Shown one piece after another: positions 10,359 to 22,799 of a DNA stretch of 64,000 nucleotides (position 1 is its first letter; each line of letters starts with the position of its first letter). The position numbers and the translations under genes were made by a program. The stretch covers positions 40,476,415 to 40,540,414 of the forward strand of contig CM060175.1 of the NCBI GenBank assembly GCA_030549775.1. Reading direction: 5' to 3'. The notes beneath the pieces were generated by a model. The model was given only the letters and a program-made list of their open reading frames with translations, was not told the origin of the DNA and did not search any database. This DNA is from Tamarix chinensis (Eukaryota; Streptophyta; Magnoliopsida; Caryophyllales; Tamaricaceae).

Positions 10359-13085
10359 TAGTGACTAGACCCTTTACCATTGATACCCCCTAGTGCATCA
10401 TTAGTGTCTAGATTAAGAAAGGCATGAGGACTAACTAGGATCCTAAGAACAACTAGGATCATGAGATCAATGAGGATCAAACCAAAAGGTAAAACACTCG
10501 AAGATAGAGTAACCCCTAGTAGCTAATCAATGATTGAATAATCCAAACACTTAATGATACTTGTTCTGCTTTAAGTGATTATTATCTTACTAGTTAAAGG
10601 TATCATAACAAGAAAAATATAACATCATATAACTTAAGAATAATTTAAATCCAAAAGCAATCGTATAGTGTTCTAACATCATCCAGTGTTCCTATTAAGG
10701 GTACTTTAAGTTATTAGCCATCACTTCATCGATTATGCCAAAAGCTTGAATAATTAATATCAACCATAATGTATAAGCCAACATTTTATTTCCATTTAAT
10801 TCTTTTATTCACAACTGAAATCTAGGTCAAGCCTAGGGTTAAAGTTAAAGTCATAGTTTCGTTACCTAACCACAATTTTACCTTGCATTAAAGAGTATTC
10901 CAAGTTAATCCTTAAGGCTAAAGATGAGGGTCTAATTGGAGGTCCACAAAAGTCTAATTCTAAATCATGTTATTTATCCAGTTATCTTAGTAACCCAACA
11001 AATGTCAATTTAAGGTCATCATATAGATCCATGTTGTTTTTTTTTTATGCTTAGTCATCTAAATTTACAAGGATCCACATATTTAATCCAAGGTATAAAT
11101 TATTAGAAGATTTTTTTCCATCATTGTAAATCATTACATATATTCTAGCCATAGGAAGATCCATTTTTAACCATCTAATCATCTACTTATGTCATGGTTG
11201 AGGAAAAGGCCTAATTTTTAGGTTAATGTCAATATTGGTCAACTAGGATACATTTTCTCTTTACTATCTTTAATTATTCAATTAACTTAGTTAATCTAGG
11301 TAAAAATATAGATACTAGCATCTTAAATCAACTTATAAGCATTAAGAAATTCGTGCATCATTTAAGAAACAAAATACAAAACAAATGCAAAATTAGATGA
11401 GACCAGTCAATGGGTTTCAAAGAACTAGTTTGTTGGTCATACTCACTAGTCAATCAGTTCCATATACCAATCGATCGATTTGGGCACTATTAAACCTTCA
11501 TAGTGGTGGTGAACCAACTAATTGGTCAACCTTATTGATTGATAATTTTAAATAAACAAGTCCATGGGTTTGCATCAACTTGTCGATGGGTCTAAGTAGA
11601 GGCTAATACTTGTGGGATTACAAACCTAGAAGTCGATGGGTTGAATCAACTAACCAACTAGTGTAAGAACTAGTTAATTAGTTTCATAAAATTAATTGAT
11701 GGGTTTTGTCTAAGACTAATATCACTAAATTTATATACCAATTGGTAGATAGGTCTACGAGACCATTTTATCAATCCATGAGAATAGCTAATCCATTAGG
11801 GCAAAATCAACCCCCAAAATCACACTTACACAGCTAAATTCCAAAGTCTTTACTTAATTAATTTGAAAATCAATCACATAGCATTCAAGGTTCTTAACAT
11901 GCAATTTCATAGCTTGACATACAAAATACAAAAATGATGTTGAGAATCTCACTAAAATCACGTTTTTTCTGTTTGAATAGATAAGAGCTAGGAAATCATG
12001 TATTATATTCTCTTCATGCTAGGTTGTTATGCAGACACCTTATATATCATAATATACGTGCCAATGTTGTTGAGATATTTAGAATATTAAGGTCATGTAC
12101 TACAACCAAATCATACCCACGAGGCTTATACACAAAAAATCTTAATTATACTTCTTACCACTTCTTCCATTTATTCAATAATAACAAATTCAAGCTTAAT
12201 TTCATCACTAATACTCATGCTTCCACATAAATACAAACCATACACTAAACTTTCCCATATAATTTTCTATAAAAATAGGGAAGATAATGGATTAACTAAA
12301 AAGAACTTAGCAAACCCACCAAGGTGAGAAAAATTCTTTGAAAATCCTAACCCTTTCTAATACTAGAACACCTTTTAAGAAAGTAGGATTAAAAATTAGT
12401 AAAGCCTTTAATATCATACAAAGAATATCTAATAAAATCTAAGACTAAGGAAAGGAAATCAAATCAAAACCACCTTCTCAAGGAAAAAATATAGAGCATA
12501 AGATATGGAAGATAATCACTCACCCCTTTCCCAAATCTCACACCACCTTCCTTAAGATAAAAACAAGAAGGAGCTAGAAAAAAGATTAGAAGAGGGATGA
12601 AAGATTAGAATTGAATGAAAAAGGATGAAAATGTTGAAAGAGCAAGTATAAAGAATAATCGAGAAGCTCAAAGGTTAGGGAAGGACGGGGTAAAATTGAA
12701 GGGTTTAATTAGGACTAATAAGGATTTTGGGTAGAAAAAAGGGTAATGGGACTTATAATTAAAGAACCTAAATCCTAGCCCAAATTCAAGCTTTAAAATG
12801 CACACTTTATAGGTTCATTGCTTTACCATTTTGGCTTGAGATTAAATGTTGGAAAAATGAAATATTGTAGGGTAATGTGCCTCAGAATTTTGAGCCATAA
12901 GATGGGAATAAAGATGACAAGGAGTGTGAATCGAAGCTAAAATCTCCAAGGGTTGTAAGTCTAAATATTCCACTCAAGAATATCATAGAAGAGGAAGGGA
13001 GGAGGAGAGAGAGAGAGAGTAAAGGAATAAGAAGAAACCAAAATTGCTAAAGTCATTAAGGTGGCTTATAAGAAATTACCCCTCT
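10359..13085. other. Noncoding interior of LTR D
   Basis: No open frame or recognised domain. About 11,390-11,800 holds a loose series of near-palindromic words such as ACCAATCGATCGATTT, CCAACTAATTGGTC, AGTCGATGGGTT and ACCAATTGGTAG. The same kind of words reappear at about 15,240-15,380, on the other side of solo LTR A, so A appears to have split one array. The part around 12,540-12,760 is purine-rich on the plus strand (pyrimidine-rich in LTR sense), as in other members of the family. Confidence 0.55.
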
Positions 13086-14453
13086 ATGAATGTAACACCC
13101 CCATTTTTCAAAACCACTTGACCAAAAAAATAAGAAATATATGTGCGGAAGCTAAATAAAATGAGGGTGTTACCGCCACAACTAGTGTAAGTAGACACCA
13201 CTATTCTGCTTACACTAGCTACTAAGGCTAGATAAAATAAAAAACACACAAAATATATTCATTGATTAAAACCAATCGAATTGAAAACGTTCCTACAATT
13301 GAAACTATAAAAAGAGTTTGCTAAAATTAGTATGATAATTAAAACTCTGAAAATCACCACCACTCTCAATATTCTCCACCATGCATGCCATTAACACCTT
13401 GAGTAAATTTATTCCAAACCTGCACTAGATCATCTACTCACCGTGTATATCATGGGTCATCACAACCCCATTTGAAACACATAACAAGTTAGCTTGGGGA
13501 ACAACTAAGTAACATGTTAGTACAATGGAATATAGTATAGACGTGTATATATACAACGAATCATACATGTAAGAAAACCAAATGTAAATAAATGGATATG
13601 CGAATATTAATCTTTAATTTAGGTGATCACAACCTCAAATTATTTAAGTGGGTAAACCAACCAGGGGGTCACCTGGCCATCCTAGAAGACAAAGTCCAAA
13701 GGGGATAACAAAAGTCCGAAGACCTACCACCTCAGTCATCCTGTCCTTAAGTGTGCACATCCCCTAATAGGGTCCGGAGAGGCCTATAGAGTAGACGAGG
13801 AGCCTTAACAAGACACGAATGGACAATAAATAAATATCCACAATAGAATTAAAAGAGAAAGGCTATTGCTAATCCCCAACTTCAAGAGGCCAAACTTGAA
13901 GGACCCAAAGCCCACTTTATATTTCACTTTAAGTTATGGTATTTTAATTAAGTAAAGTCACATAATCCACCATATAAACTTCACTTTATCCACTTTTCAT
14001 AATAGTTAACTTTCCCAAATTACATAGAAATATACCACTTAGAGTCACTACTCAATTCACCAGTTGGAATAGAACATGGTAAAATAATTATCCAACCAGC
14101 ACTTCAAATCAAAAAATAAATAATAGTCAAAGTTTCTTAAGTCCAATTATATGCTAACATAAATAACAAAATTTAATTTATTCATATAAGATAGGAGCCT
14201 TGCAGTATATGCATAATAAAGGAACCCTTATATAAAATCAACTCTTTATAGCCAACACTTCAAATAAATAACACAACTATAAAATTACAATATTTACATG
14301 TAATCCATCAGGTGCCCATATTTATATTAAATTCATGATAAAAATAGGATATCATCCATTGGGCATAATTATATAAAATCATATATATCCGCATAAGGTC
14401 ACATAACCAAATAAGACCATTATATCAACAAGTGCAAATTTAAAATATACATG

Positions 14454-14489
<36 letters not shown>

Positions 14490-14516
14490 TATATATCTAT
14501 ATCTATATATATATAA
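14454..14516. repeat. (AC)n plus TA-rich compound microsatellite
   Basis: About 17 AC units followed by TATATCTATATC-type repeats inside solo LTR A. Confidence 0.95.
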
Positions 14517-14758
14517 AGGTTGGAAATAATGTTACCTGGATTGCGATCTGATCACAAATTCTCACTAGTCGCTAGACCTTCACTAATTAGATAAGAGGAG
14601 TGGAGGGTTACTCTCTATAAAACTACTCTTTTTTGTTGCTATTTTTTTTCCTTATGTGCAACTGCTATACGTCTTACAAGAAGCTAACAATATATTTATA
14701 GTGATGGGAGAATACTAGGGTTATGGGAGAAGTGTAACTTATCTTTAGAGAATTCAAG

Positions 14759-14908
14759 AAGTGACTAATTAATTAAAAAGGCCCATTTGCTAATAACCCA
14801 TTAAATTATGTAACAATATTACTTAATTTATGGGAGAAGTGGCTAATTAATTTTAAAAGGCCCATTTACTAATAAACCATTAAATTGTGTAACAACATTA
14901 CTTAATTA
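14759..14908. repeat. 78-bp tandem duplication in LTR A
   Basis: Copies begin at 14,759 and 14,837 with AAGTGACTAATTAA / AAGTGGCTAATTAA, share GGCCCATTT and end near ATTACTTAATT. They differ at several positions. Confidence 0.85.
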
Positions 14909-15696
14909 AATTCTATTAGCAACCCATTAATTACTTGCTATGTATATACGTAATAAAATACTATAATTTAAATATTTATCATTTAACTATTACAGCTATT
15001 GGAAACGTAGTTTTATCATTCAAATAATACACATATATTATTATTATTATCTTATTATTGTTTCTGAATTATTATTATTATTATTATTATTAAATATGGG
15101 GTATTACAATGAATATGTTGAAAATCAATAAAAGTGGTTATGATTGCTAAAAAACCATTATAGAACTCATCAAAAAACCGTCGAGACAAAAATCATGATG
15201 TAGCAAAATTTTTGAAGAAAAATTTTAGTAAACATTGAGGAAAAAGAATAACCAATTTAGTCGAACCAGCCAACTCATACCTTGAACCAGTTGATTAGTT
15301 TGCTAGGTTTCAAAACTCAAATTTAAGGAACAAATGAGTCAATTTGTAGCACTAAACCAATCAATTGGTTTTCTAATAAAACAAATTATCTTTATAAAAT
15401 TCAAACCAAGCTTGAGAAATCCTATAATAACCTCCAACACACCTTCTAAAAATAGATAACACACTTAGAGCACAATCAAATTCATAAATTAATACACATT
15501 AAAGACCATAAAAAGTGGGGTATTAAAGTATCCATTTTATGTATTTTAGATTTTATGTTAAGAGTGAACCTCCAAAACACTTATTTAAATTTATGAATCT
15601 CATTCTTTGCTTCATCATATTATAAATTTTAAATTGTTTTACCTTGTATTATATGTAAGGATAATATGTTAATCCATACTAACATGAAGTACCATG

Positions 15697-15979
15697 GTAA
15701 CACCTATATATATTATTAATATGATTTTTATAAAATAAATAGTAAATTTTGGGATTTACAAATCAGAACAAATGAGAAGGAAAAGAGAATATAAAAAGGG
15801 GAAACAAAAGGGAGAAAAATAGAAAAAAATAGGGAAAAAGTTGAGGGTAATGGTTAGAATTAGGTTAAGAATTAAGATCTAAAAACTAAGGTAGATTAAT
15901 TTATCAATTGTCAGGTTAGAATTAGGTTAAGATATTGATTAATTAGGATTAGGATTTAATTAAAATTTAGGGTATTACA
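15697..15979 (-). mobile_element. 3' LTR of element M, internally deleted
   Basis: The right end (AATTAAAATTTAGGGTATTACA, ending at 15,979) closely follows the right end of the 5' LTR at 37,870, including the preceding GGTTAGAATTAGGTTAA phrase and a purine-rich run. The left end GTAACACCTATATAT begins directly after CCATG. Only 283 bp remain, against 2,977 bp in the 5' LTR, so most of the middle has been deleted or was never captured here. The initial T of the expected TGTAACACC is missing. Confidence 0.65.
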
Positions 15980-16279
15980 TTACTAACCCCATAAAAGAGA
16001 ATTCATCCATAAAGTTAACAAGTCAAGGTTAGAGAATAAAAGAAAAAGGATATACAAAAAGGTGATCTTGGTGGTTAATTCTATGGCAATTGACACTAAA
16101 CTATTGGGTATTACCCCATTGAAAGAGATAGAACCCCAAAACCTAATACACATGTGCTACAAAACACAGGATGTATGTCGTGCATGGCCATCTCTATCTC
16201 TCAAATTACCTCTTCTACTCCATGGCAACTTTAGAGAACCTTCACGACCAAAACTAATATTAAATGGGTTTGTCGTGCC

Positions 16280-16764
16280 TTGATGTCTTAAATATACAAA
16301 GGCACTTCCTAATATGATTTTTAATGTACTTCCTCAGCTGTAAGATGTGAAAGATGCTATAAAATTTCACTAACTCCAAAGTAAGTACCATGTATATGAC
16401 CTTACCAACTCTATTCAGAATCTCGTAAGGACCGATATACCTCGAACTTAGCTTACCTTTCTTAAAAAATATCTGCACTCCTTTTGTAGCTGAGACTCTT
16501 AATAAAATTTTATCTCTTTAATCCAAACCATCACCATGATGCCTCTAATATGCATAAATTGTTTATTGACTCTGAGTTATCCTCATCATATCTTGAATCA
16601 CCCACATATACTAAGTCATAACCTTAATCATCTCCAGCCCAATCACAATATTATTACTAATATCTCTCCAACACAAAGGTGATAAGCACTTGTTTCTATA
16701 TAGTGCCTCAAAAGGTGACATCCCTATAATTGCATGATAGATATTATTGTATGAGAACTCCACC
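16280..16764 (-). pseudogene. Integrase C-terminal part of element M
   Basis: Reading leftward on the minus strand from the E insertion, the translation gives VEFSYNNIYHAIIGMSPFEA, then a degraded linker, then KKGKLSSRYIGPYEILNRVG and IFHILQLRKYIKN. These are the end of the integrase core and the GPY/F module of Ty3-gypsy integrase, which binds DNA next to the catalytic core. The longest open piece is 72 codons (16,260-16,478). Stops occur in the linker. The chromodomain expected just downstream in chromoviruses is not recognisable. 15,980-16,279 is the region between integrase and 3' LTR and shows no clear domain. Confidence 0.85.
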
Positions 16765-19700
16765 TATAATACCATGTTTATTCAAACCCAAATTATAAAG
16801 TGGTAATTATGTGTAATTAGTTGTAATGATTATTTTAGGATGTTTTATGTTAAATTTATTATTTCTTTGTATATTATAATGATATATTATATATTTAAAT
16901 TTATTTAGTTCAAAATTTTTATAGAATTTTGTTTATTATATTTAACCATAGTGGGGACCCTAACTTGTATATGTTTTACCAAGGAACCCTATTTACACTA
17001 ATGAGAAGCTTTTCCCCCCAATCCAACTTTTCCAAAAGGTAACCCTACCCTATTGATACTTCTTGGTCTTCTGTTACTTATAAATTGACATGTAAATCTA
17101 TCTCAAACCATTTGCTTCCTGCATATCTACCTTTTCCTCATGTTCCCCTCGTGTTTGTTTTGCTTATGCATGTTTGCTTCCTCCATTGCATGCCACCATC
17201 CATATAACCGTCCCTTATTATTTTGGTGTTTTGATCCACCCAAAATCCAAGTATCTATTCTATGATCTTCCTTTTATTCTTCTACATCCTTTTATCCATC
17301 TCATGTTCTCATTCAAACTAAAATCATCCAGTGTCATCAACCATCATCGTGACACCTCGCCACCAACAATAACCAAGCACCACCATTTTGCCTTGTAAGA
17401 CATGAGTACCACCTCCACATTAGTATCCCTCATCTTACCCCAACCATCACAAAATAAAAATATTTATTTTATTCCCCCCATCATGTTGTGTTTTAATTTT
17501 TTTTGAGACACATGACCATGCACCCCTCATATACCTTATTTGTGCCTTTATCGCAAGATGCTTGCACAACGTATGTGTTTCTCTCCTTATTTTCTCTTTG
17601 TATGAATATGTACCTCTTGCACATCCTATGCAATACATTTCCTCTTGAACCATTCATGAGTTTCAAGTAATATTGTGTGCCATCCTCACACGACTATGCT
17701 CCTCATGCATTCTTCACCCAACCCCATTGCTATATGACTTTGTATCATTTCTTCCTCTACCTAGTTAACTTATAACTTTTTTCCCGAGTTGGTTTTATTT
17801 AATTTTGGTTATTGATATTCTATATTAGATGCTAATATATTTTTTTGGGTTTTTTTATTTAGGAAACCCATTAGAATTTAGATATTGTGGAGAAGAAGAC
17901 CTTTTGTGCTTTTATGTAGCTTTAATTTGGGTAAATCTAATTAATCGTTTGATGGTAGAATTTATGTGCGAGCAATATCAGTTTTTGAGATATAAAATCA
18001 TGTTAGGGTTTTATATTATACAATTATTAGTGAGTGCATGATAAGATGATAATATGCTCTTAAGTATTTAATATGTACGTTTAACTTCCCAATAATTATG
18101 AGCAATATGCATATGTAATTTGTTAAATAATTAATATATGCCTATCTAGAACTTTGATAGTGTTTTGACCTTGTCCAAATATTATCATATGTAGTGTTAA
18201 GCGTTACATGGTTATCATTGAATGTGCAGCAAGAGTTGATATAAATAAAATAAAATTATGTAAGCATAACTAGGGTTAAAACACAATAATTACTATTCAT
18301 ATGTTTTAGGGTAAAAATTATTCCTTGTTTGCACCGTGATGTTAATTACCATATTAGATGTAATATAATCCAATAAATATGTATGTATATGTTGCATTGA
18401 ATATATTGACACGTTAGAAATTCATAATTAGTGTTTGTACACATAAGTTGCTTAATGCATGTATTATGGGGAAAATAGTCAATTGCTAAGTTTTAGAAAT
18501 TACTTGTGTAACATAATATGATAGATTATTATCTCTTATCATTTTCATGAAAAAATTTCATAATAATAATTTTTGGTATGAAATTAGACAATAATGATAA
18601 AATTTGAGGGAACTTTAGTCATTTTCAACCTAATGTACCTAATGTGAATAATTGACATAGGATGGGCTTAGACTTGTTATAGGTTAACATTAGTGTTGAC
18701 TTTAGCTTTAACATATAATAATGAGCTTAGGGTTCACTCTAATAATTAGACATAAAGGAAAAATGGTAAAGTATGGAATTGAGAATTGTTGTGCAATGTA
18801 TGCTATTTGTGATCATGTTATAAATCACAAATACCTAAAGTAGAAGACCTCAAGTTCAGAATGGTTGCTCTCTAGAATTAGCTACCCTAAATATGAGGTG
18901 TACCTCTCATTTGATTTTAGTTCTCTACTACATTGTCTTACCCTGGTAAGGCCTTAATATATTGTATAAGTGACCTATCAGTCCTATAGGGTCTATCAAT
19001 ACTTAAGATTTAGGTGGCTGAGGATGAAGGGTATTGTGTTTTTTGTGTGCGCTAGAATAATTAGGAATATCATAGTATCCTTAGGTTCTAGAGTGAGGGT
19101 ATTGTACTGCCTCCATGCACAAATATGACTAATTGTACCCTATTATCCTTAAGGTTTATTGTATCCACTTTCAATGCTAAAAAATGGAAGTAAGTGTGGT
19201 GTAAGAATAAAAATGGATTGTTGTTGTTGTAGTTTGGTACTTTTCCTTTATTTGTTAATTGGTTTAATGGTTTGGTTCATTAGTTACCACAATGTCATAC
19301 CTTGACATTTGGAATTGAATTGATTTGTTAGTTTTGTTGATGAGTTTGATATAGCTATTGTGTATTTTGGGATGAAGAGAAGTGGCTAAGTATGATTATG
19401 TGTTGAACATGAGACTTTGATGTTATATGTATCAACACATGACTCTCGTATATAGTTGTGGTATGTGCATTGTGCTTTGACCATGTTTTCAAATCATTAT
19501 TTGATTATGTGTAATTTGAGGATTCTACTTCCTCTGAGGTAATTTGATTTACTTAACATGAGGAAGTTGTATTAATACTATTTTTGCATATGACTATATG
19601 AATGCCATTGAGTGGCACGAAGTGTATAAGAGCAACAATGATAAGTGTAGTCCTTGGGAAGAGCTTTCATTTTTAGAATGGGCTTATAGGTTTAAGAATT

Positions 19701-19971
19701 AGGGAAAGCAAGTGTTGTATTTTTGGGTGTTGGCTTTTATTGTAATTGGTTTTCCTTTAAATGCTTATGTCCCATTTTGTATTTAGAATTCCATTATTCT
19801 ATGGAGAATATTTATCTGTAACTTTTATTTATATTATTATCATTTGTTTAACTTGACATAAAAAGGTGAGGGAATAAGACTTATGCTAAGTGTGGCGATA
19901 ATACCCATTATTTTTTGTAGTTAACACTTCCATAAAATAAAATTTTTAAATAGTAAATTGGGGGCGGTATA
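16765..19971 (+). mobile_element. Solo LTR E inside integrase of M, duplication CCACC
   Basis: CCACC occurs at 16,760-16,764 and 19,972-19,976. Joining the flanks restores the integrase reading (…DDCLHLV then VEFSYNN…), so the limits are exact. The element begins TATAATACC and ends GGCGGTATA, against family termini TGTAATACC and GGTGTTACA. Both terminal dinucleotides now read TA, as expected if TG became TA and CA became TA. Length is 3,207 bp, plus orientation, with no internal domain. The pyrimidine-rich sense block is at about 17,100-17,760. A hairpin array like that of LTR B is not obvious. Confidence 0.88.
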
Positions 19972-19976
19972 CCACC

Positions 19977-20510
19977 AAATGCAGACAATCATCCTAACTA
20001 CCACAAAAATCCAAAACACAAGCATGTAGTATGTCTTAATGTATTGCAATCATCCTCTATCTACCCAACTGCAGCTAGGTGAATAGGGGCACTTAGCCTC
20101 AACTTTATTCTCATAGCCTAGTGTAACTTCTCCTAGAAGTGAAAAAGAAATCTCAAATATCTATCAGAGACTATGTTGATAGGTGAACCATGCCTACTCA
20201 CTACATCCCTTATGTAGGCATCGACAAACCGATCAATTTTCTAAGTTAACTTTATTGGTGTAAAAACTACTAATTTATTCAATTTATCAATGATAACCCA
20301 AATTCTATCTCACCTAATGTGAGTGCTCGGTATTCCACTAACAACATCCATGGAGACGGAGTCTCACTTCTATCTCAAAACACCCAAAGGCTAAACTAAC
20401 CTTACATGCTTATAATGTCTTATCTTAAATTTTTTGATAGGTCAAATATCTTGACATGAACTATACTATCTCTTGTTTCACACAAGGCCACTAATACACC
20501 CTCTTAACGT
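19977..20510 (-). pseudogene. Integrase N-terminal and core part of element M
   Basis: Minus-strand translation gives a worn zinc-binding and early core region (DIRRVY-WP-KQEIV-FMSRYLTYQ at about 20,400-20,510), then WVII-DKL-KL, then SRHGSPINIVSDRYLRF (about 20,150-20,190) with the second catalytic Asp present, and DILHACVLDF with DDCLHLV just before E. Integrase joins retroviral-type cDNA to target DNA. Frames change at least four times and stops are frequent. Confidence 0.8.
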
Positions 20511-20859
20511 CCTTGTATAACTTATCCCCTCTTAGGTGGAAAAATAGAAACTACAGTGCCCTCCTTTAAAATTTAGCATTTTAAATCAACATAACTCTAA
20601 GGTATAAGCTAATGAACCTTGTAGTGAATGCTACAATCCTCATGAATCCAAAATCCCTTAGCCCAACTGTCTAGTATCTTTTACCAAATCATCTTAAGTT
20701 TGACATCCCTAGGATACACATCTCAAATATCATCAAGCACAATAGCCATAATCATCAAAGCACTCATTTAAACCTCCAAATCACACTATTAAATCAGATC
20801 TAACCCTATATTACCAAGATCCTGAAGTAGTCGATTAACTATTTTAAAAGAACTCTAGG

Positions 20860-21225
20860 AGCATGAAGTGTTACTACTCAATACATCTAGAATAATATTA
20901 GCCTTACCTTCGTAGTATGTTAACTCAATATCATATTCCTTCACTAACTCCATCCATCTTTTGTTTCTTATATTCAACTCTATATAAGTGAGTATATAAT
21001 TGAGACTCTTGTGGTTGGTGAATAATTTACACTATGTCTCATACAAATAGTGCTTCCACATATTCAGTGCAAAGACGACAACAAACAACTCCAAATCATG
21101 TGTTTGGTAGTTCTACTCATTATGCTCCAACTAGCAAAACATTTAAGCCAATATCTCACAACACTACATCAACACACAACCTAGTCCGTTCTTCCATGCA
21201 TTACTATAGACCCTAAACCTGTTTA
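20860..21225 (-). pseudogene. RNase H of element M
   Basis: Minus-strand reading shows VYSNAWKNGLGCVLM (normally beginning VYSDAS, so the first catalytic Asp is Asn), then NYQTHDLELFVVVFALNMWK, HYLYE, a K-L-F-T-N-H-K-S-L stretch and ELNIRNKRWMELVKEYD, ending with GKANIILDVLSS. These cover the complete Ty3-gypsy RNase H, which removes the RNA strand after reverse transcription. Two catalytic Asp positions read Asn (SDAS to SNAW, TDHK to TNHK). 20,511-20,859 is a linker with no recognisable domain. Confidence 0.88.
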
Positions 21226-22172
21226 AGCACAAAGAAATAGTTAAAACCAATGTTAAAGTTACATGGTGCTTTAAATCCTAAAATGTGTCTTCACATGCGT
21301 CATCCTACTAAAATTTTATAATCTTCTTTAAAAGGTTCATCAAGGGGTGAGATACCTACAACAATTTAGGAAAAAAATAACCTATTGTACTTGGCCAAAC
21401 CCACAAAAATACAAACCTAAACAATGCTAATAGATGACTTCCACTTGATAAATACCACAATCTTTCCTGGATCCATGATGAAGATAGTATAAATATGTTA
21501 CTCATCCTCCTCTATATTCTAAAAGTATATTAAAATATTGTTTATGAACACCACCATTAATGATTGAGAAATTACTAAAATATCCTCGTCCTTAAATCTA
21601 TAAATTTGATAGGTATATTAGTGAGACTAAAAGTCATCACGATGAACATATAGTGCTCATATAGTGTTCTAAAGGTCATCTTTATGATACTTGCCTTAAT
21701 GATGAGTGACTGATAATACCCTAACCTAAAGTCAATCTTTCAAAATATTAGAGCTCACAAAAGTTGCTTAGATAGATTGTTGATCCTTGAAAGTAGATAT
21801 TGGTTCTCCGCCGTCAACTTGTTCAGACCCTAATAATATAAACACAAACTAAGGTTCGTCTTCTTCTTCTTCTTCTTCTTCTTTGAAAAAGGAACTGATG
21901 CTCCCTAATGAGATATACTATAATGAATTTATCTGTGAGCCAACAATTCACCTAATTGTGGAATTAACTCCCATAAATCTATTAGTGTCACCTAGTAAGG
22001 TTCCCTTGAAACTATTCCTTGGTACTAGATAGATGGTGAAGCCTATCTTGCGCACTAGTAACATACCAAATATCTCCTTTAAGAACACATTTGGAAAGTC
22101 TCACTAGGATATCCTATAATGCCGACACATCCTTATTGAACTCCTAATAACTACACAAATACATAGGGAAAC
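21226..22172 (-). pseudogene. Reverse transcriptase of element M, catalytic motif lost
   Basis: Directly left of the B insertion the minus strand gives FPNVFLKEIFGM and IGFTIYLVPRNSF, the usual opening of Ty3-gypsy RT. Further on come a degraded palm region and VVFINNILIYF-NIEEDE-H (about 21,500-21,555), where the active site should be F/Y-x-D-D. Both aspartates read Asn. Then follow YKILV-like and ALG-like pieces before RNase H. A run of seven Glu codons from a GAA microsatellite (21,857-21,883 on the plus strand CTT) interrupts the early palm. Several stops are present. Confidence 0.82.
21857..21883. repeat. (CTT)n microsatellite within RT relic
   Basis: Eight to nine CTT units, GAA in RT sense, absent from normal RT. 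It must have expanded after the element was inactivated or been tolerated as an acidic run. Confidence 0.9.
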
Positions 22173-22799
22173 TGTAACACCCCCAAAATTCACTACTGAA
22201 AAATTTCGTTTTATTAAAAGATAATTGCGAAAGCAAATTAATGAAACGTGAACTTTGGGATTATTACCACCACACTTAGTACCAGACCGGTTTACTCATA
22301 CCGTTCTAGTACTAAGTGATAAGGCTAAAGGAAAATGAAATACGATTTGCAAGAAATTCAACATACATAAATCAGAGTAGCGCATCAAATCATTTATAGG
22401 AATAAAATCCACCAATGGTGGTTATAGTAACAACATAACATTAAAACTAGGAATTTAAAGAGAAAGAGAAAACCCTAACGATACCGGATAACTCCTTACT
22501 CTCTTTCTCGTAGCCCACTTGAGTAGCACCTGAAAAGACCTGCAAGGGCACTGCCCATTGAATAGGCAGGGGCCCTATAAAGGGAATCCCTTCAGTACTA
22601 CGGTACTGAGTAACCCTTTAATACCACACTTAAAGACAGGCCCGCATACGGCACATAATGTAAGCTACACACATAAATAATGAGAGGTGCATACATAACA
22701 ATAACATGCATAATAATTTATAAGTCACGATCGGTACTTTGGGCCTTAAGCCATTATTCCGTCACCATTCAATCAGTATCATATTTTATATCCATGTGA

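Larger units (their letters stand above)
13091..15108 (-). mobile_element. Solo LTR A with perfect target duplication ATGAA
   Basis: The left terminus is TGTAACACCCCC at 13,091 and the right terminus ATGGGGTATTACA ends at 15,108. ATGAA flanks both sides (13,086-13,090 and 15,109-15,113). Length is 2,018 bp, with no internal domain. In LTR sense it reads TGTAATACCCC...GGTGTTACA on the minus strand. An ATT microsatellite lies directly inside its 5' terminus (about 15,040-15,093). The plus-oriented fragment starting at 42,074 shows the same arrangement and is probably the same subfamily. Confidence 0.9.
7265..15527 (-). mobile_element. LTR D: very long decayed LTR of the TGTAATACCCC family
   Basis: The left end (TACAACATCCCTATTTTT, with GTGTTACTGCC about 85 bases in) corresponds to the GTGTTACA-side terminus of the better preserved LTRs. 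The right end reads GTGGGGTATTAAA at 15,515-15,527, against the family form GGGGTATTACA. Read on the minus strand it begins at 15,527 and ends at 7,265. A second copy of its left part lies at 42,304-43,130 and shares the phrase GATGGACCACTCACT. The span contains two later solo LTRs, S and A; without them D would be about 4.7 kb. The flanks do not give a convincing 5-bp duplication (CAATC versus GTATC). If the adjoining primer-binding-like array is real, D is a 5' LTR rather than a solo LTR. There is no coding content. Confidence 0.55.

Noticed and set aside
7265..15532. 5-bp target duplication for LTR D
   Set aside because: CAATC and GTATC agree at only three positions, so no duplication is claimed.
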